Part shown: piece after piece, positions 1-14,911 of the stretch | Position numbering within the stretch: position 1 is the stretch's first letter | Layout of the letters: each line of letters starts with the position of its first letter | Assembly: GCA_950295325.1 (NCBI GenBank) | Contig: OX485805.1 | Span: 47,206,758 to 47,270,757, forward strand | DNA from: Polytrichum commune | Taxonomy: Eukaryota > Streptophyta > Polytrichopsida > Polytrichales > Polytrichaceae | Direction: 5' to 3' | Length of the DNA: 64,000 nt | The notes under the pieces: generated by a model | Database searches by the model: none | What the model was told of the DNA's origin: nothing | What the model saw: the letters and a program-made list of their open reading frames with translations, nothing else | Program-made: the position numbers and the translations under genes

Positions 1-4559
<4,559 letters not shown>

Positions 4560-5631
4560 AGCCCATTCCTCCCAATTCAGTCCTTCAAATAAATGTCCTT
4601 TCAAGTTGATAATGTTGTCGAGTGCAGCACAATCAGCCACTCACAAAGTGTCAGGTAACCATGAGACTAACTAATAAAACCACAAGCCATGGGCATTTTG
4701 GAAGAAATTGACATTGTAGGCATAGTAGCTGCCACTCAGGCATCATGTAAAGGCCTACTAGATTTTTCCACAGTGCCCTTCTACATGTTTTCTGAATCTG
4801 ACCGTTCTTTAATTGCCAAATGTTTGGAAGAACACAGGCCAGTTGAATGCTGCTGAGTGCGAAATACTGCATTGCAGGCAAACTAGGATATGTGCAATTC
4901 CTTCATCAACAGAGTACCTCACTCACTTGTCTTTTACCAACTTTCCATAGCTGCTTTGATTTTACTTTCAGACCTGTAGTGGGTGTTTTTACAAATTGGT
5001 CCAAATAGATTTCTCTACTATGTGGATATGATCAAGCTTCTAGTTCTAAGCAGATGACGTTCAATTTAAGTTCATGCCCAACCAGAAACACTTCTGTCGT
5101 GGGAGAGATAATGAACGAGTCATTCTGGATTTGCTGATATTTATTGAACAACTGCCAGGATAGTGCTTGTTCTAGGGAAAGTAGCTCTGGTCACTCCATC
5201 GACATCACATCGACAACACCTAAGAATGCAATATTGTCTTAAGACAACAAGTTACCTAAAATGTGACAGAAGTTGCAGATGACAGAGTCCTTATATAACA
5301 ACTGTGAAATACCAGTACTGAAAATTGTACAAGACTGTATAGTACCTCAGAATGGACCGCTAATATGAAACATATGTTTTCTGAGAACAGTGTCTCAGCT
5401 GGTTGCTGTTGAGAACATGAAGTGGCATACAGTCCCTCTATTCCACAGGTTTTTCAAAAGGATTCGTCCACAAGCAACCATAGGCTGGTGCAAATTACAA
5501 GCCAGCTTTCTATTTCTACCCCAATTTTCTTCATATCCATGAGTTGATTAGTGCATGCTTCTGAGTCCTCAGCTTCTTTCCAATATTTCATATGTATGAC
5601 AAGATCTTTTAGTAGGTGCACTCGTTGCGTT
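4560..5631. other. Intergenic, no gene recognised
   Basis: This is the probable 3' UTR of the oxidoreductase followed by about 1 kb with no convincing exon. Open frames here (for example minus 5454-5798) have no recognisable motif. Confidence 0.6.
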
Positions 5632-5689
5632 TTGTGACCTCTTTTGGACACCAAAACGATTTGTGACCTCTTTTGGACACCAAAACGAT
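5632..5689 (+). repeat. 29-bp perfect tandem duplication
   Basis: Two exact head-to-tail copies of a 29-bp unit beginning TTGTGACCTCTTTTGG lie at 5632-5660 and 5661-5689. Confidence 0.9.
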
Positions 5690-6409
5690 TTGTGTATAAT
5701 GGAAACAAAGCACATGCGTGATAGTTTCTGAGTGAAGGCATAGCATGACTGTATGGAAATATGGCAAGTCCAAGTGCAACACCCCTTGATAGTGACAAGT
5801 AAGTGAAGGTTTCAACATAGGAAAGGCCATGGCTTTACCATTTTACACTTTAAAGAATTATGTGTTATGCATTATAAGCAAGTGTGATGGTGTTACTTTG
5901 ACATGATATTCTCACAATCATGTCAATTAGTTGAGGCTATAAATAGCTTATTGAAGAAGAGCTTTATCCCATGCAGAAGGTGCAGAAGAAGTGGGCTAGT
6001 TGGAAAATTTTAACCATTTAAAGACTACCTTACGCTAAATTGTTTGGTTCCTCAGGAAGCAACTCACGCGAGATTCCTGGAACTTGTGATTAGGGTTTTC
6101 GAAATTAGTTTAAGCTGTTACCTGTCTACCTTTGATTTGCTGTTTGCTCGATCTGCTCTAGGTCCGAGGCAGCGACGATGAATTTAAAGCAAGCCTAGCC
6201 GATCGAGAGGAAGCTCCACCGGGAGCTTCTTCGTGCATGACAAGTGCCGGCAGGAGGATTAAGGTTACAAATATTCGTGTGTAATAATTTTCTGGACGAC
6301 CTGAGAGCCTGTGTAGCCTGTATAGCAAAGTGTCAATTAGCCCACATGGAGCACCGGGAATGCTTACGCTCGAACTTGAATTGCAATTGACACTTTGGCA
6401 GATCGGAGA

Positions 6410-7250
6410 TCACGAAGCCAGGTTCTTCCCGTGGTAATTCAACTTCGAGGTTTCCACTTCATCTCCTGTTCATCGCTGCTTGTTGATTAGTTGATGAAAT
6501 TTCCCCGTTCCTTTGGATTTCTATCAGTTCAAATTTGTAACCTTACTTGAAAGTCCCCCGTTCCTTGGCTTATGTCGATCATCGTTTGATTGTAATTCTC
6601 TCTTGTCCATGAGCATGCTTCGATAGCGATACTAGCTTGCACATTGACTTAAGCGCATATCTGAATTGCCTTCATTGATTGTAAGCTCGTCGAGTCTGGC
6701 TGTGGTCATTCTTTGATATTAGGTCAAGTGCTCCGACGTTTCGCATGTATCCTTGTTCTTAAGCTATGGTGCTTTTAATTTAGCGACAAATTATCACCAT
6801 GGCTGATGAACTACTAGGGCCAGCTGACAAATTCTGGCAACTTCTGAGTGCCACCACCTATATGTCTGCCGATGGATACTAGTTAGATTAATAAGTACGA
6901 AGATTCTTCCGCTGTGATTCAACTTTATATTTCCACTTCATCTCCTGTTCATGGCTGCTGCTTCTTTCTTACATCACATTGACACGTATAAATAGGCTTC
7001 TTGTAAGCTCGTTTAGTCGGACTGTGATAATTATTTGAAAATAGGTTAATTGCTCCTACTTTGCGCCTTATCCTTGTTCTTAATTACCTTATAACCGAGC
7101 TATGGTGCTTTCGATTGAGCATCGCCAAAGCTGATGAGCTAACACAATTTGTTTTCCTGCTCATCTTTGGGCAATGGCCAGCTACAAATTAGAGGTTCTT
7201 TACAACTGCTGACTTCTTTCACATTTACGTCTGCCGACGAACACTGGGTG
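6410..7250 (+). repeat. Diverged ~470-bp tandem duplication upstream of the cupin gene
   Basis: Segments around 6410-6880 and 6885-7250 match in order. Shared stretches include TTCCACTTCATCTCCTGTTC (6448 and 6929), TATCCTTGTTCTTAA, GCTATGGTGCTTT and TCTGCCGA. The copies have diverged by substitutions and indels. The segment probably holds the promoter or 5' UTR intron of the following cupin gene. Between 5690 and 6410 nothing else was recognised. Confidence 0.65.
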
Positions 7251-7717
7251 GATCAATTGCGATACCTACTGCAAGGAGCGAGATGGATCAAATTTCTATC
7301 AGTTCGACTCAGTTTAAGGCCGTGACGTCACAGAATCTGAACATGCTTGCTCCTGGTACCATCTCTCGGATTTCCTCGTGAATTTACCAAGAATGACCAT
7401 CGCTTGGATTCATCCTCGTTAACCTTGGGGGTAACCGTACCATGCAGTAGGTCTGTAAGGGTTCATGGGATTATAGTTATATGTACCAGAAGGTCTCCGA
7501 GACTTTCGCTGCCGGTCGTTGTGATGTGCAGATCCATTGTCATCGACATTGATCTAGTTTTTTCTGTGTTTCGATCATTTCTGTGATTTGAGAAGAGTAT
7601 CCTCGGATTAAGACTGTATCACGAATGATAATGGCCCGACAACGACTGTCACATAAAGTAATGCAAGCGGCTTTTTGTTCAGGTGAAGGAATTCACCTCT
7701 GGGTTCTAGGAATGTAC

Positions 7718-8155
7718 ATGGTTATTAAGGCACTCGGGAATGATACTGGAGGAACATACTCAATTTGGGAGAACAGAATTCTCCCTGGGCAAGGGCCACT
7801 ACTCCACGTCCACACACAAGAAGAAGAGACTTGGTATGTGTTGGAGGGCGAAGTTATTCGGACTGTCGGAGACAACGAGTTTCATGCCAAGCAGGGCTCC
7901 TTCATAAACATCCCAAGATTTGTTCCTCATACATTTTTGAACAAATCTAACAAGCCTGCTCGAATGATACAAACATATGCGCCTGCTGGGGCTGAGAATT
8001 GGTTCATGGACATTGGGACGCCTGCGACCGACCCTGCCACACCACCGGTGCTTACGAAAGAAGAGATTAAGAGGGCACTCAAACTGGGGAACCAGTATGG
8101 GATGGTTTTCCCAGGACTACAGCCGAGCAAGGATGACGTCAACATAAACGTATGA
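7718..8155 (+). CDS. Small single-domain cupin protein
   Basis: The coding part is one exon beginning after an acceptor at 7681 (TTTTGTTCAG). The likely start is ATG 7718 or 7712; the open frame continues upstream to ATG 7625, but that stretch crosses the acceptor. From 7718 the protein has 145 residues. Cupin motif 1 fits G(x5)HxH(x4)E(x6)G in the segment GQGPLLHVHTQEEETWYVLE plus G, giving two His and a Glu as metal ligands. Motif 2 is GSFINIPRFVPHTFLN, with the third ligand His and Phe where PxG is usual. Such proteins are metal-dependent dioxygenase- or isomerase-like; the substrate cannot be told. A polyadenylation signal AATAAA lies at 8237-8242. No lesion was seen. Confidence 0.82.
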   Translation: MVIKALGNDTGGTYSIWENRILPGQGPLLHVHTQEEETWYVLEGEVIRTVGDNEFHAKQGSFINIPRFVPHTFLNKSNKPARMIQTYAPAGAENWFMDIGTPATDPATPPVLTKEEIKRALKLGNQYGMVFPGLQPSKDDVNINV

Positions 8156-8423
8156 TGTTCTCAATGCCTGTTGCTTGCTATAATTATGGGGATAACTGTC
8201 ATTACCGTTTGGAGTCCACGACGTCTCAGTATGAAGAATAAAGTGTAATGCGATCACAATGTGGACGTCGCTGCAGTCTGCTGTTTCGAGGTACAGATCG
8301 CAGTAGGGCTCAATTTTGTCCAATAAAATTTGTCTGAATTGATATATATATAGAATCTGTAACAGTTGTGTGTAATGAAAAAGCTCTGGAGCTCTGGAGA
8401 ACGTAATTCAATTAGATGTGTAG

Positions 8424-8839
8424 CAGAGCCCAACATTGGGCGCCCATGCCCATGCCCATACCCACCCATGCCCATGGGTTTTGGGTGGGCATGGGTGCAA
8501 TATTATTGTTCATGGGCGGGCATGGGTGGGCATGGGTGGGCATGGCTGAGCTATTATTGTTCATGGGTGGGCATGGGTGGGCATGGCTGCGATATTATTG
8601 TTCATGGGTGGGCATGGGTGGGGCACAATTACACAATTACACCATACACATTACATAATTTTTGAATGCATGGGCGCAATTTGAATAGCATGGGTGGGCA
8701 TGGGTGGGCACATGTCATGCTATGTGTGGGCATGGGTGGGCATGGGTGCGCACATGTCATGCTATGGGTGGGCATAGGTCGCTGCTGATGGGCATGGTCT
8801 GGGTATGGGCGCAATTAGAAAGGAAAATGTTGGACTCTG
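8424..8839. mobile_element. Non-autonomous hAT element, 416 bp, minisatellite-filled
   Basis: Terminal inverted repeats are CAGAGCCCAACATT (8424-8437) and AATGTTGGACTCTG (8826-8839), 13 of 14 complementary. The element is flanked by a perfect 8-bp duplication ATGTGTAG (8416-8423 and 8840-8847). The CAGAG start and 8-bp duplication are hAT hallmarks. The inside has no coding sequence and is made of CATGGGTGGG-type short repeats. One part is a roughly 50-bp unit with a TATTATTGTTCATGGG core, three to four copies between about 8490 and 8620. A related larger copy in reverse orientation lies at 23495-24179. Confidence 0.9.
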
Positions 8840-9414
8840 ATGTGTAGTACACATATCAAGACATATGTTCTGTCCCCTATATTGCAACCGCAAACATTTC
8901 ATTATCCACCTTTGTGGGTGTATGTTGTCATAGATTGTGTTCTATTGCTAGCAACTTTGCTAGTTTGTGGTTAAGGGTTTATTATTAGAGTATAATTGCC
9001 ACACCAGATGATAAAGTAGCATGCAGATTTCGATCAGCTGTAAACTATGCACTGGACCCACCTTTCGTCACTGAACGTACCATTTGTATCCAGCTTTGAG
9101 GCTCGTGGGTGAACATTAACTCAATCATTATATTTGTCCTCAGATCGAGGCATAAACAGTTGACCAGAGCTATTTCATGGTCACTAGGTTCATACAATGC
9201 AGAAAGAGCCAACCGACCCAATTTATACGATCGCAGCTTCGGATTCACTACTGGTAACCATACTAGCAACCACACTGGATTGAATCCACTTAAATTGATT
9301 TAACTTCTCAGAAGATTATGTGCAATGCTGATATAGATAAAATGTATATTTTATAGGCGAACAAAGACTCTGTTTATCTAAAGCAGCTGCTGACTGATTA
9401 TCCTCACAAGAGGA
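8840..9414. other. Intergenic, no gene recognised
   Basis: No coding or RNA feature was seen. Three near-perfect copies of AAGAGGATTGAC (about 9409-9440) sit right at the left edge of the copia remnant and may mark its truncation scar. Confidence 0.5.
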
Positions 9415-11529
9415 TTGACAAGAGGATTGACAAGAGGACTCGACCCTCCACCTCCACCTCTTATTCCAACTGAACATCCTCCTGCACCTTCTTCTATTTC
9501 TATTCTTGATTCAGTGGGAGCTGCTCCTTCACTCACGACTAACGACAGCAGTCATACTGTCTCTCTCTCTCGAGACTCTTCTCCATCCATACCTCCCACT
9601 ATTCCCTCTAGTCCCGCTGCTCTTCCATCCGTTTCAGAGGTTACACATTCCTCACCTATCTCCACAGCATCTGACCCTTATGACCTTGATGCTCCTTCAA
9701 CATTCAAGACAATTCCCACACCCATATTAGATGAACCTGTTCATCCTAAATATCGTTCTATTTCAGATCTTTATTCTGAACCACCTTCTCTTGAAGTCGA
9801 TCCTGATCCTCTCCCAGCGAGTAATCAGTTCTCTTTCGCAAATATGATTCATACAGCAGAAACCTACCGAGAACCCTCTACATACAAAGCTGCTACGATG
9901 TCTCCTCAAGCTGCGTTATGGAAAGCAGCCATGGCACGAGAGTATGACTCACTTATGGAAAATCGTACCTGGATTCTAGTCCCTCCTCCGCCCGGGCGCA
10001 ATATCATCAAATGTAAATGGGTATACAAAGTCAAGTATACCTCATCCGGTGCTGTGGACAAATATAAAGCGCGCCTCGTCGCCAAGGGCTATAGCCAGGT
10101 TCGTGGGCTTGACTATGAAGAAACCTTTAGCCCTGTCATAAAACACGATTCAGTCCGAGTTTTATTCGCCATTGCCTCTGTTCTCCGCATGCACATGAGA
10201 CAATTTGACATTGGAACTGCATACCTGAATAGTGACCTCACTACTCGCATTTACATGCATCAACCTGAAGGATTTATCAATCCTAAACATCCATCCCATG
10301 TGTGTTTACTTCTTAAAAATTTATATGGCCTTAAGCAATCAGGGAGGCTCTGGAACCATACCTTTGATGCGTTTCTCAAGCTTTATGACTTGTTAACCAG
10401 CGACGCCGACACATGTGTGTATTATCGTCTTACCCCTTTCAACACTGTTGATCTTATAGTCGGCATATTTGTTGACGACGGTATCGTCTGCGCTACCAGT
10501 GAACAAGATCTTGATGCTGTCATAAAGCATCTGGCCAGCATGTTTAAAGTAACCCATGGTCCCATGGATTATTATGTGGGCTTTCAGGTTCATCGAGACC
10601 CTATCACTCATAGTATTTTAATCAACCAAGCCAGGTACATTTCTAATATTCTTCAACGGTTTCAACTTCATACCGCAAATCCTGTCTCTACACCGGCTGA
10701 TACACACAACCCTTTACAAGCTTCACAAGGATCCGATGATCTCCTCTTACCTCCTTCTGTTCCTTACAGTGAAGCTGTTGGTTGCCTGATGTATGCTATG
10801 GTTCTCACCAGACCAGACATTGCCTTCGCTGTCAGCCGTGTTGCAAAATACACCAGTTCTCCTCGCAACTCTCATTGGACAGCAGTTAAACGAATTTTCC
10901 GCTATCTGGCTGGCACCGTTCACGACGGCATCTCTTATTCTGGATCTCGCTCCGACCTTCGCCTTCACGGCTACTGCGACGCCGACTACGCAGGTGACCA
11001 CGATGACAGGAAGTCCCGCACCGGTTATCTCTTTCTTCTCGCTCAAGGAGCCATCGCCTGGTGCAGTAAACGGCAAGGTTGTACTGCTGATTCTACAACT
11101 CAAGCAGAATTTGTTGCAATGGCCGAATCTGTCAAAGAAGCGATCTGGTTGCGTCGCCTCCTTCACAGCTTGGGGTTTCCTTCTTCTGACCCAACCCCCA
11201 TATACTCAGACAATCAAGGAGCTATTCAGTTAGTCAAGAATCCGAAATTTCACAAACGGACCAAGCATATTGAAACGAAATACTTTCTCATTCGGGAAAA
11301 ATATGAACGTGCCCAGATTGATGTTTCCTATGTCTCCACCAAACATCAACTGGCGGATATTTTGACTAAGGCTTTACCTCGCGAGACGTTTCAGCATCTT
11401 CGCGCCCTTCATGGTATTGCCGCTCCTCCGTCTTCAACGAGTGGGAGATTGAGTGACAACGTTTCCACAGAGCAGCAACAACACCATGAGGTTATACAGA
11501 CTGACCCTAAGAAAACTAAGAGTGATTGA
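9415..11529 (+). pseudogene. Copia pol fragment: reverse transcriptase and RNase H, frame open
   Basis: An open frame of about 700 codons lacks its own ATG start (position 9415 is TTG), so it is the 3' part of a longer polyprotein. A Pro/Ser-rich spacer (residues about 1-165) leads to the copia reverse transcriptase with KARLVAKGYSQ, a QFDI motif and the catalytic FVDDG near residue 353. RNase H follows, with CDADYAGDHDDRKSRTGY near residue 520, TQAEFVAM and YSDNQGAIQLVKNP, ending near LADILTKALP. No stop or frameshift was seen in over 2 kb, which suggests a fairly recent element despite the loss of its 5' part. It cannot move alone. Confidence 0.9.
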
Positions 11530-11640
11530 GTACACAGAGCAGCAACAACATCTTAGTTACATCATGAGGTTATACAGACTGACCCTAAGAAGACTAAGAG
11601 TGATTGAGTACACAGAGTAGCAACAACACCTTAGTTATGC
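11467..11640 (+). repeat. Tandem duplication (~85-bp unit) at the end of the copia A ORF
   Basis: The block with ACAGAGCAGCAACAACA, then GAGGTTATACAGACTGACCC, then AAGAGTGATTGAG occurs twice in tandem with a third partial start. It overlaps the last codons of pol and the untranslated region. Confidence 0.8.
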
Positions 11641-12125
11641 ACACTGATATTAACTGACTCCGAGTAACCAGTAGCAAAGGAAGAACAACCTCAAGAAATC
11701 AGATGCACATAGTTAGCGTGTTCACATGCGCCAGAGGAAACCATCTTTCAAAAGCATTCAGATGAATAGAGTGAGCAGATTGAAATGAAATGGATTTGGG
11801 AAATTGGAGACAGATGAAGGCACAAGAAGGTGCACAGCTCTCTGAAAAGATGTAAGCAAAGTGATCCGACTAAGACACATTACGTGCTACCACAATGATG
11901 ATAGTCACACCAACAGCTCATGACGAAGATACGTGCTGCCCATACTGAGGGAAATGATGGCAAGGAATGCCATGCCTCACCAACAACAATCATCAGATTG
12001 TCTTTACAAAATCACACCCACCAAGTGATGATGACTCTCAAGATTAGGGTTAGGGATAGGTCTGCAAGAGTAGGGTTAGGGTGCGTAACACTTTAGGGTT
12101 AGAACGACCAATGAGCGAGTGGGAG

Positions 12126-12432
12126 TGTTAGATGATGAATGAATTCTGTTACGTTCATTAGTCATTCTAACGGATGAAACTTACTCAGAATATTCTAGAG
12201 TAGCTAGTTCTAGAAACTTCGTTTCCCAATATGATCTAGTTAGCAGTAGTTTTCATTTGTCTTTGCAGGTAGAGCATCAGGAGTTAAATAAACTTGTAGA
12301 TGTCTGCTAGGCAGCTTAGATCATACATCAGGCACAAGGATGATTCACTGTAATGTTCTGTAGGATGTATTAGGATACAGGAGGAATAAAAAATTTTCTT
12401 TACACCAGAAGTGTTTTAGCCAAGAAGCAGCA
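12126..12432 (+). repeat. Candidate 3' LTR of copia A
   Basis: It starts with TGTTAGATG after a purine tract, contains a polyadenylation-like GGAATAAAAA (12390s) and ends at a CA near 12422 or 12432. The end is a guess. Telomere-like TTAGGGTTAGGG patches lie just upstream (12045-12105). From here to 12600 nothing was recognised. Confidence 0.45.
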
Positions 12433-12765
12433 TTGAGATGAGTGGTCATGTTTAACCTATAGATCGACTAATTGTAACCGAAATTTGTAACAATTTCTAT
12501 ATTCATGTTTCATCTAGAAACTCTTTAGAATCTTTAATTCCCAAGAAAAATAAACAGATCTTAAATCATAAACGCCTCAACCTTAGTGGATAATAAAAAG
12601 ATACGCTCAGTGCAAGATGCCACTTTTGGCATTTGCCCAGGGTGCATGGCACTTCACAGTAAATCTAAGTGAAGAAATAACAGTACTAAGAAATCTCACA
12701 AACAACCAACATGCACACGCCAAGTAATATTTCCAAATACATGAAAGCATTTGAACTGTATCCCT

Positions 12766-12845
12766 CTTCTGTCAGCAAAAAATTAGAGTATTTTTGCGGC
12801 ATCATACACTGAAATGTCAAGCACATTTTAGTCATCATTCAGAAG
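12766..12845 (-). ncRNA. Box C/D snoRNA, U36-like (copy A)
   Basis: On the minus strand the RNA reads closing stem CTTCTG, one spacer base, box C ATGATGA, then box D CTGA and CAGAAG, a perfect 6-bp stem, total 80 nt. The stretch just 5' of box D (ACTCTAATTTTTT) is complementary to the highly conserved 18S rRNA segment AAAAAATTAGAGT. That is the site of the U36 class, so it should guide 2'-O-methylation there. Equivalent RNAs lie at 17913-17992 and 22016-22094. Confidence 0.85.
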
Positions 12846-12986
12846 CGTAATTCCTTGTTCAGTACGACGACAAAGTGTATCCTGTGTAGACCTCAGAAAT
12901 CCTGTGTCATGAAAACATCATTACCTCCTTTGGAAGATGGAGCTCATGAATTTTCTCCTCCTTGGTCCGTCAATATCACAAGCAAT

Positions 12987-13071
12987 GCGCTCAGTGGAAG
13001 AAGAAGTCGTTTTTTGATATTTGCCCAGAGTGCACATCGCAACAAACCTCACGGCATTATCATCATAGCGC
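12987..13071 (-). ncRNA. Box C/D snoRNA (copy A), target not certain
   Basis: Minus strand: GCGC, one base, box C ATGATGA, then CTGA and GCGC, with the 4-bp closing stem adjoining the boxes. The stretch before box D contains ACGACTTCTTC, which can pair with the 18S 3'-end segment containing AGAAGTCGT with one mismatch. That pairing is a suggestion only. Conserved copies lie at 18136-18233 and 22172-22260. Confidence 0.75.
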
Positions 13072-13260
13072 TACCATACAAACAAAAACAGAGCAGCTTA
13101 CTCTCTGGTTTGTGATCCATGCTTAACGCAGACACACTATCAGCGCTCGCGCACATGCAGTGCATTCGTTTGTGAATATTAACTGACGGGTATTGACGAC
13201 CCACAATCATTTCTTGTATCTTCACATAACAAAATAAACCATTATAGATAAATATATGAT

Positions 13261-13405
13261 GGTTATCCGAAACGCGGTAAGCAACATGCTCATAGACAGA
13301 AAACGCATCCTTAAATGCTCCGCTACTTTGTTCTGGCTACAGCCAATAAGGCAAAGATGGCGCACTCATAGACCAGGACGCACCTTGAGTACAGTTGTGG
13401 CGGTA
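13261..13405 (-). ncRNA. H/ACA snoRNA (copy A)
   Basis: On the minus strand a first hairpin (GGTGCG pairing with TGCGCC; TGGCT/AGCCA at its end) is followed by an H box AGAACA (ANANNA). A second hairpin closes with GCGG/CCGC and AGCA/TGCT. An ATA box lies three bases from the end (ATAACC), where copy B has ACA and copy C has ATA. Substitutions between copies keep the stems. The 5' end is approximate. No target was assigned. Confidence 0.6.
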
Positions 13406-13420
13406 CTCTCACATGAACAT

Positions 13421-13540
13421 GTCTCAGATATCCAAGGAAGGTTTGGAAGCTGCATTAGCTCTCAAGCCCGCCAGGGCGAAAGCTTTAGGCGGCCACTGCG
13501 AATGTTTGAGAAACAAGCCTAGAAGGTTATCATCACCGAC
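13421..13540 (-). ncRNA. U14: U14 snoRNA (copy A, first)
   Basis: Minus strand: GTC stem, box C GTGATGA, box D CTGA, GAC stem, about 120 nt. It contains AACATTCGCAGTG, the U14 domain A, complementary to the universal 18S segment ACTGCGAATG. U14 is needed for early 18S rRNA processing and guides a methylation through its second domain. The domain A match, boxes and length make this a firm assignment. Confidence 0.85.
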
Positions 13541-14216
13541 CGCCAAAGCACAAATGCTATCACTCACAACGTCATAGCTGTATTTCCTATAAGCTTATCA
13601 CAGACGGACGCAAACCATACCAGACTCTGTAAAACTTCAGTATCACCTGACCCCGCATATTCCAGTCATCCTCCAACATTGGATTTTTTTATATACCAAG
13701 CCATGCATAAATAATGGAAGCAATTGTTCCTGACATTTGAGCAGGGTTCAGAAAGACATGGCAGCAAACCTCACGATATGGCAGCAAAAATCACACGCAG
13801 AGGTATGATGAAAGACCGCGGGAATGATTAGGACATTCAAGTGGTAACTTAAACCAGTTCAGGGTTAAAGGTTTAGAACAATATGAGAGTGGGCAAGAGA
13901 GATATCTTGATTCTTCTGGTGGAGAAACATCGCAAGCTTCCCATGGGCACTAAACGAGGCATACAAAGTCAGGCCAACAGATCTGTGCTACACAGGTTAT
14001 TTTAGATTGTGATTTGTATTTCCTACAAAACCCTCATCCCTTGTATCCTACACAAAAACTACTTAAACGTGGTTCCCTTTCCTAAAATCAAAGCATACGT
14101 TTCCACCCAAGTTTCATTCCAAATGATTTTAGCAGTCTAAAATACACAAATTCTTTATCGTCCAAAGAAACGGTTGCACAAGTCAGAAGTATTCCAAAGA
14201 ATATAACAGACAGTTG

Positions 14217-14296
14217 AAAACCTCAGGGTGTGTAACATGGAACATCCCCAGCCCGAAGACTTCATAGAAATCCGCTTTTCTGTCATCATTGGTTCC
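14217..14296 (-). ncRNA. Box C/D snoRNA (copy A), unassigned
   Basis: Minus strand: GGAACC, one base, box C ATGATGA, then CTGA and GGTTTT, a 6-bp closing stem with two G-U pairs, 80 nt in total. The same sequence occurs at 19325-19404. The target was not recognised. Confidence 0.75.
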
Positions 14297-14446
14297 ATCT
14301 CTCACACAAACAAACAATCTCAAAACCTAACTTGTGCAAAGCTCATGTCAAGAAATTCAACCATATTGTATTTCTCTACCTCATAGGTTTCCCTCAGAAG
14401 CGCGGATACTTTTCTAATCATTGCTAAGCACATCATTCCACCAAAA

Positions 14447-14571
14447 AAGTCCCACATATCCAAGGAAGGTTTGGAAACTGCATTAGCTCTCAAGCCCGCC
14501 AGGGCGAAAGCTTTAGGCGGCCACTGCGAATGTTACAGAAACATGCCTACAACCTTATCATCCCTGACTTT
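14447..14571 (-). ncRNA. U14: U14-like snoRNA with damaged box D (copy A, second)
   Basis: The core, including domain A ACATTCGCAGTGG, is the same as in the other U14 copies, and the closing stem AAAGTC/GACTTT is a perfect 6 bp. Box C is GGGATGA and the box D position reads GTGG instead of CTGA. It is probably a non-functional or altered copy. A near-identical copy lies at 19554-19679. Confidence 0.7.
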
Positions 14572-14630
14572 CGGACAAACACTTTCTCATATACATAGAT
14601 ATGTAAAGACACTTGTTCCTGTGGAGAAAA

Positions 14631-14697
14631 GGATCAGATGTACTGGCTTGGCTCAAAGAGCTCAAATGTAAAGTCTTGGAATCAGTGTCGATCATCC
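14631..14697 (-). ncRNA. Candidate snoRNA (copy A)
   Basis: A segment of 67 nt is conserved at three places (also 19044-19110 and 19740-19806) while flanks vary. On the minus strand it ends CTGATCC and starts GGATGATCGA, so box D and a 3-bp stem are present but box C is imperfect. Real class uncertain. Confidence 0.35.
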
Positions 14698-14789
14698 GGG
14701 GAAAGTGTCCTCATCTCCAATATCTCCACAGAAACAAACAAGAATAATGCAACGGCCAAAAAACATGTAATACCACTATCAGTACAAGA

Positions 14790-14911
14790 AGTCTCAGATA
14801 TCCAAGGAAGGTTTGGAAGCTGCATTAGCTCTCAAGCCCGGCAGGGCGAAAGCTTTAGGCGGCCACTGCGAATGTTTGAGAAACAAGCCTATACAGATAT
14901 CATCACAGACT
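14790..14911 (-). ncRNA. U14: U14 snoRNA (copy A, third)
   Basis: Minus strand: AGTC, one base, box C GTGATGA, then CTGA and GACT, with domain A AACATTCGCAGTG inside, 122 nt. All signature parts are intact. It is the first RNA of the cluster in the direction of transcription. Confidence 0.87.

Larger units (their letters stand above)
9415..12432 (+). mobile_element. 5'-truncated Ty1/copia retrotransposon (copia A)
   Basis: Only the region from after integrase to the 3' LTR remains; gag, protease and integrase are absent upstream. The coding part is 9415-11529. A 3' untranslated region with a tandem duplication follows. A candidate 3' LTR begins TGTTAGATG at 12126, just after a purine run (GAGTGGGAG) that can serve as polypurine tract. 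The right end near 12422-12432 (CA) is uncertain because no 5' LTR is present for comparison. Confidence 0.8.

Noticed and set aside
8366-8814. Gly/Trp/His- and Met/Pro/Thr-rich repetitive open frames
   Set aside because: Artefact of the minisatellite inside the hAT element, open in several frames on both strands.
12850-12930. Possible further C/D snoRNA between the U36-like and the next RNA (TAATGATGTTTTCATG, TACTGAACAAGG)
   Set aside because: Box C has a mismatch, no closing stem adjoins the boxes, copy B lacks box D (GTGA) and copy C lacks the segment.
13640-13680. TCAG and TCATCC pair resembling boxes on the minus strand
   Set aside because: Only about 40 nt apart, no stem and not conserved in copy B.
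14394-14440. TCAG followed by TCATCATT, a possible C/D snoRNA in the near-identical block
   Set aside because: Spacing is short and the flanks do not pair. Conservation with copy B is uninformative because the whole block was converted.
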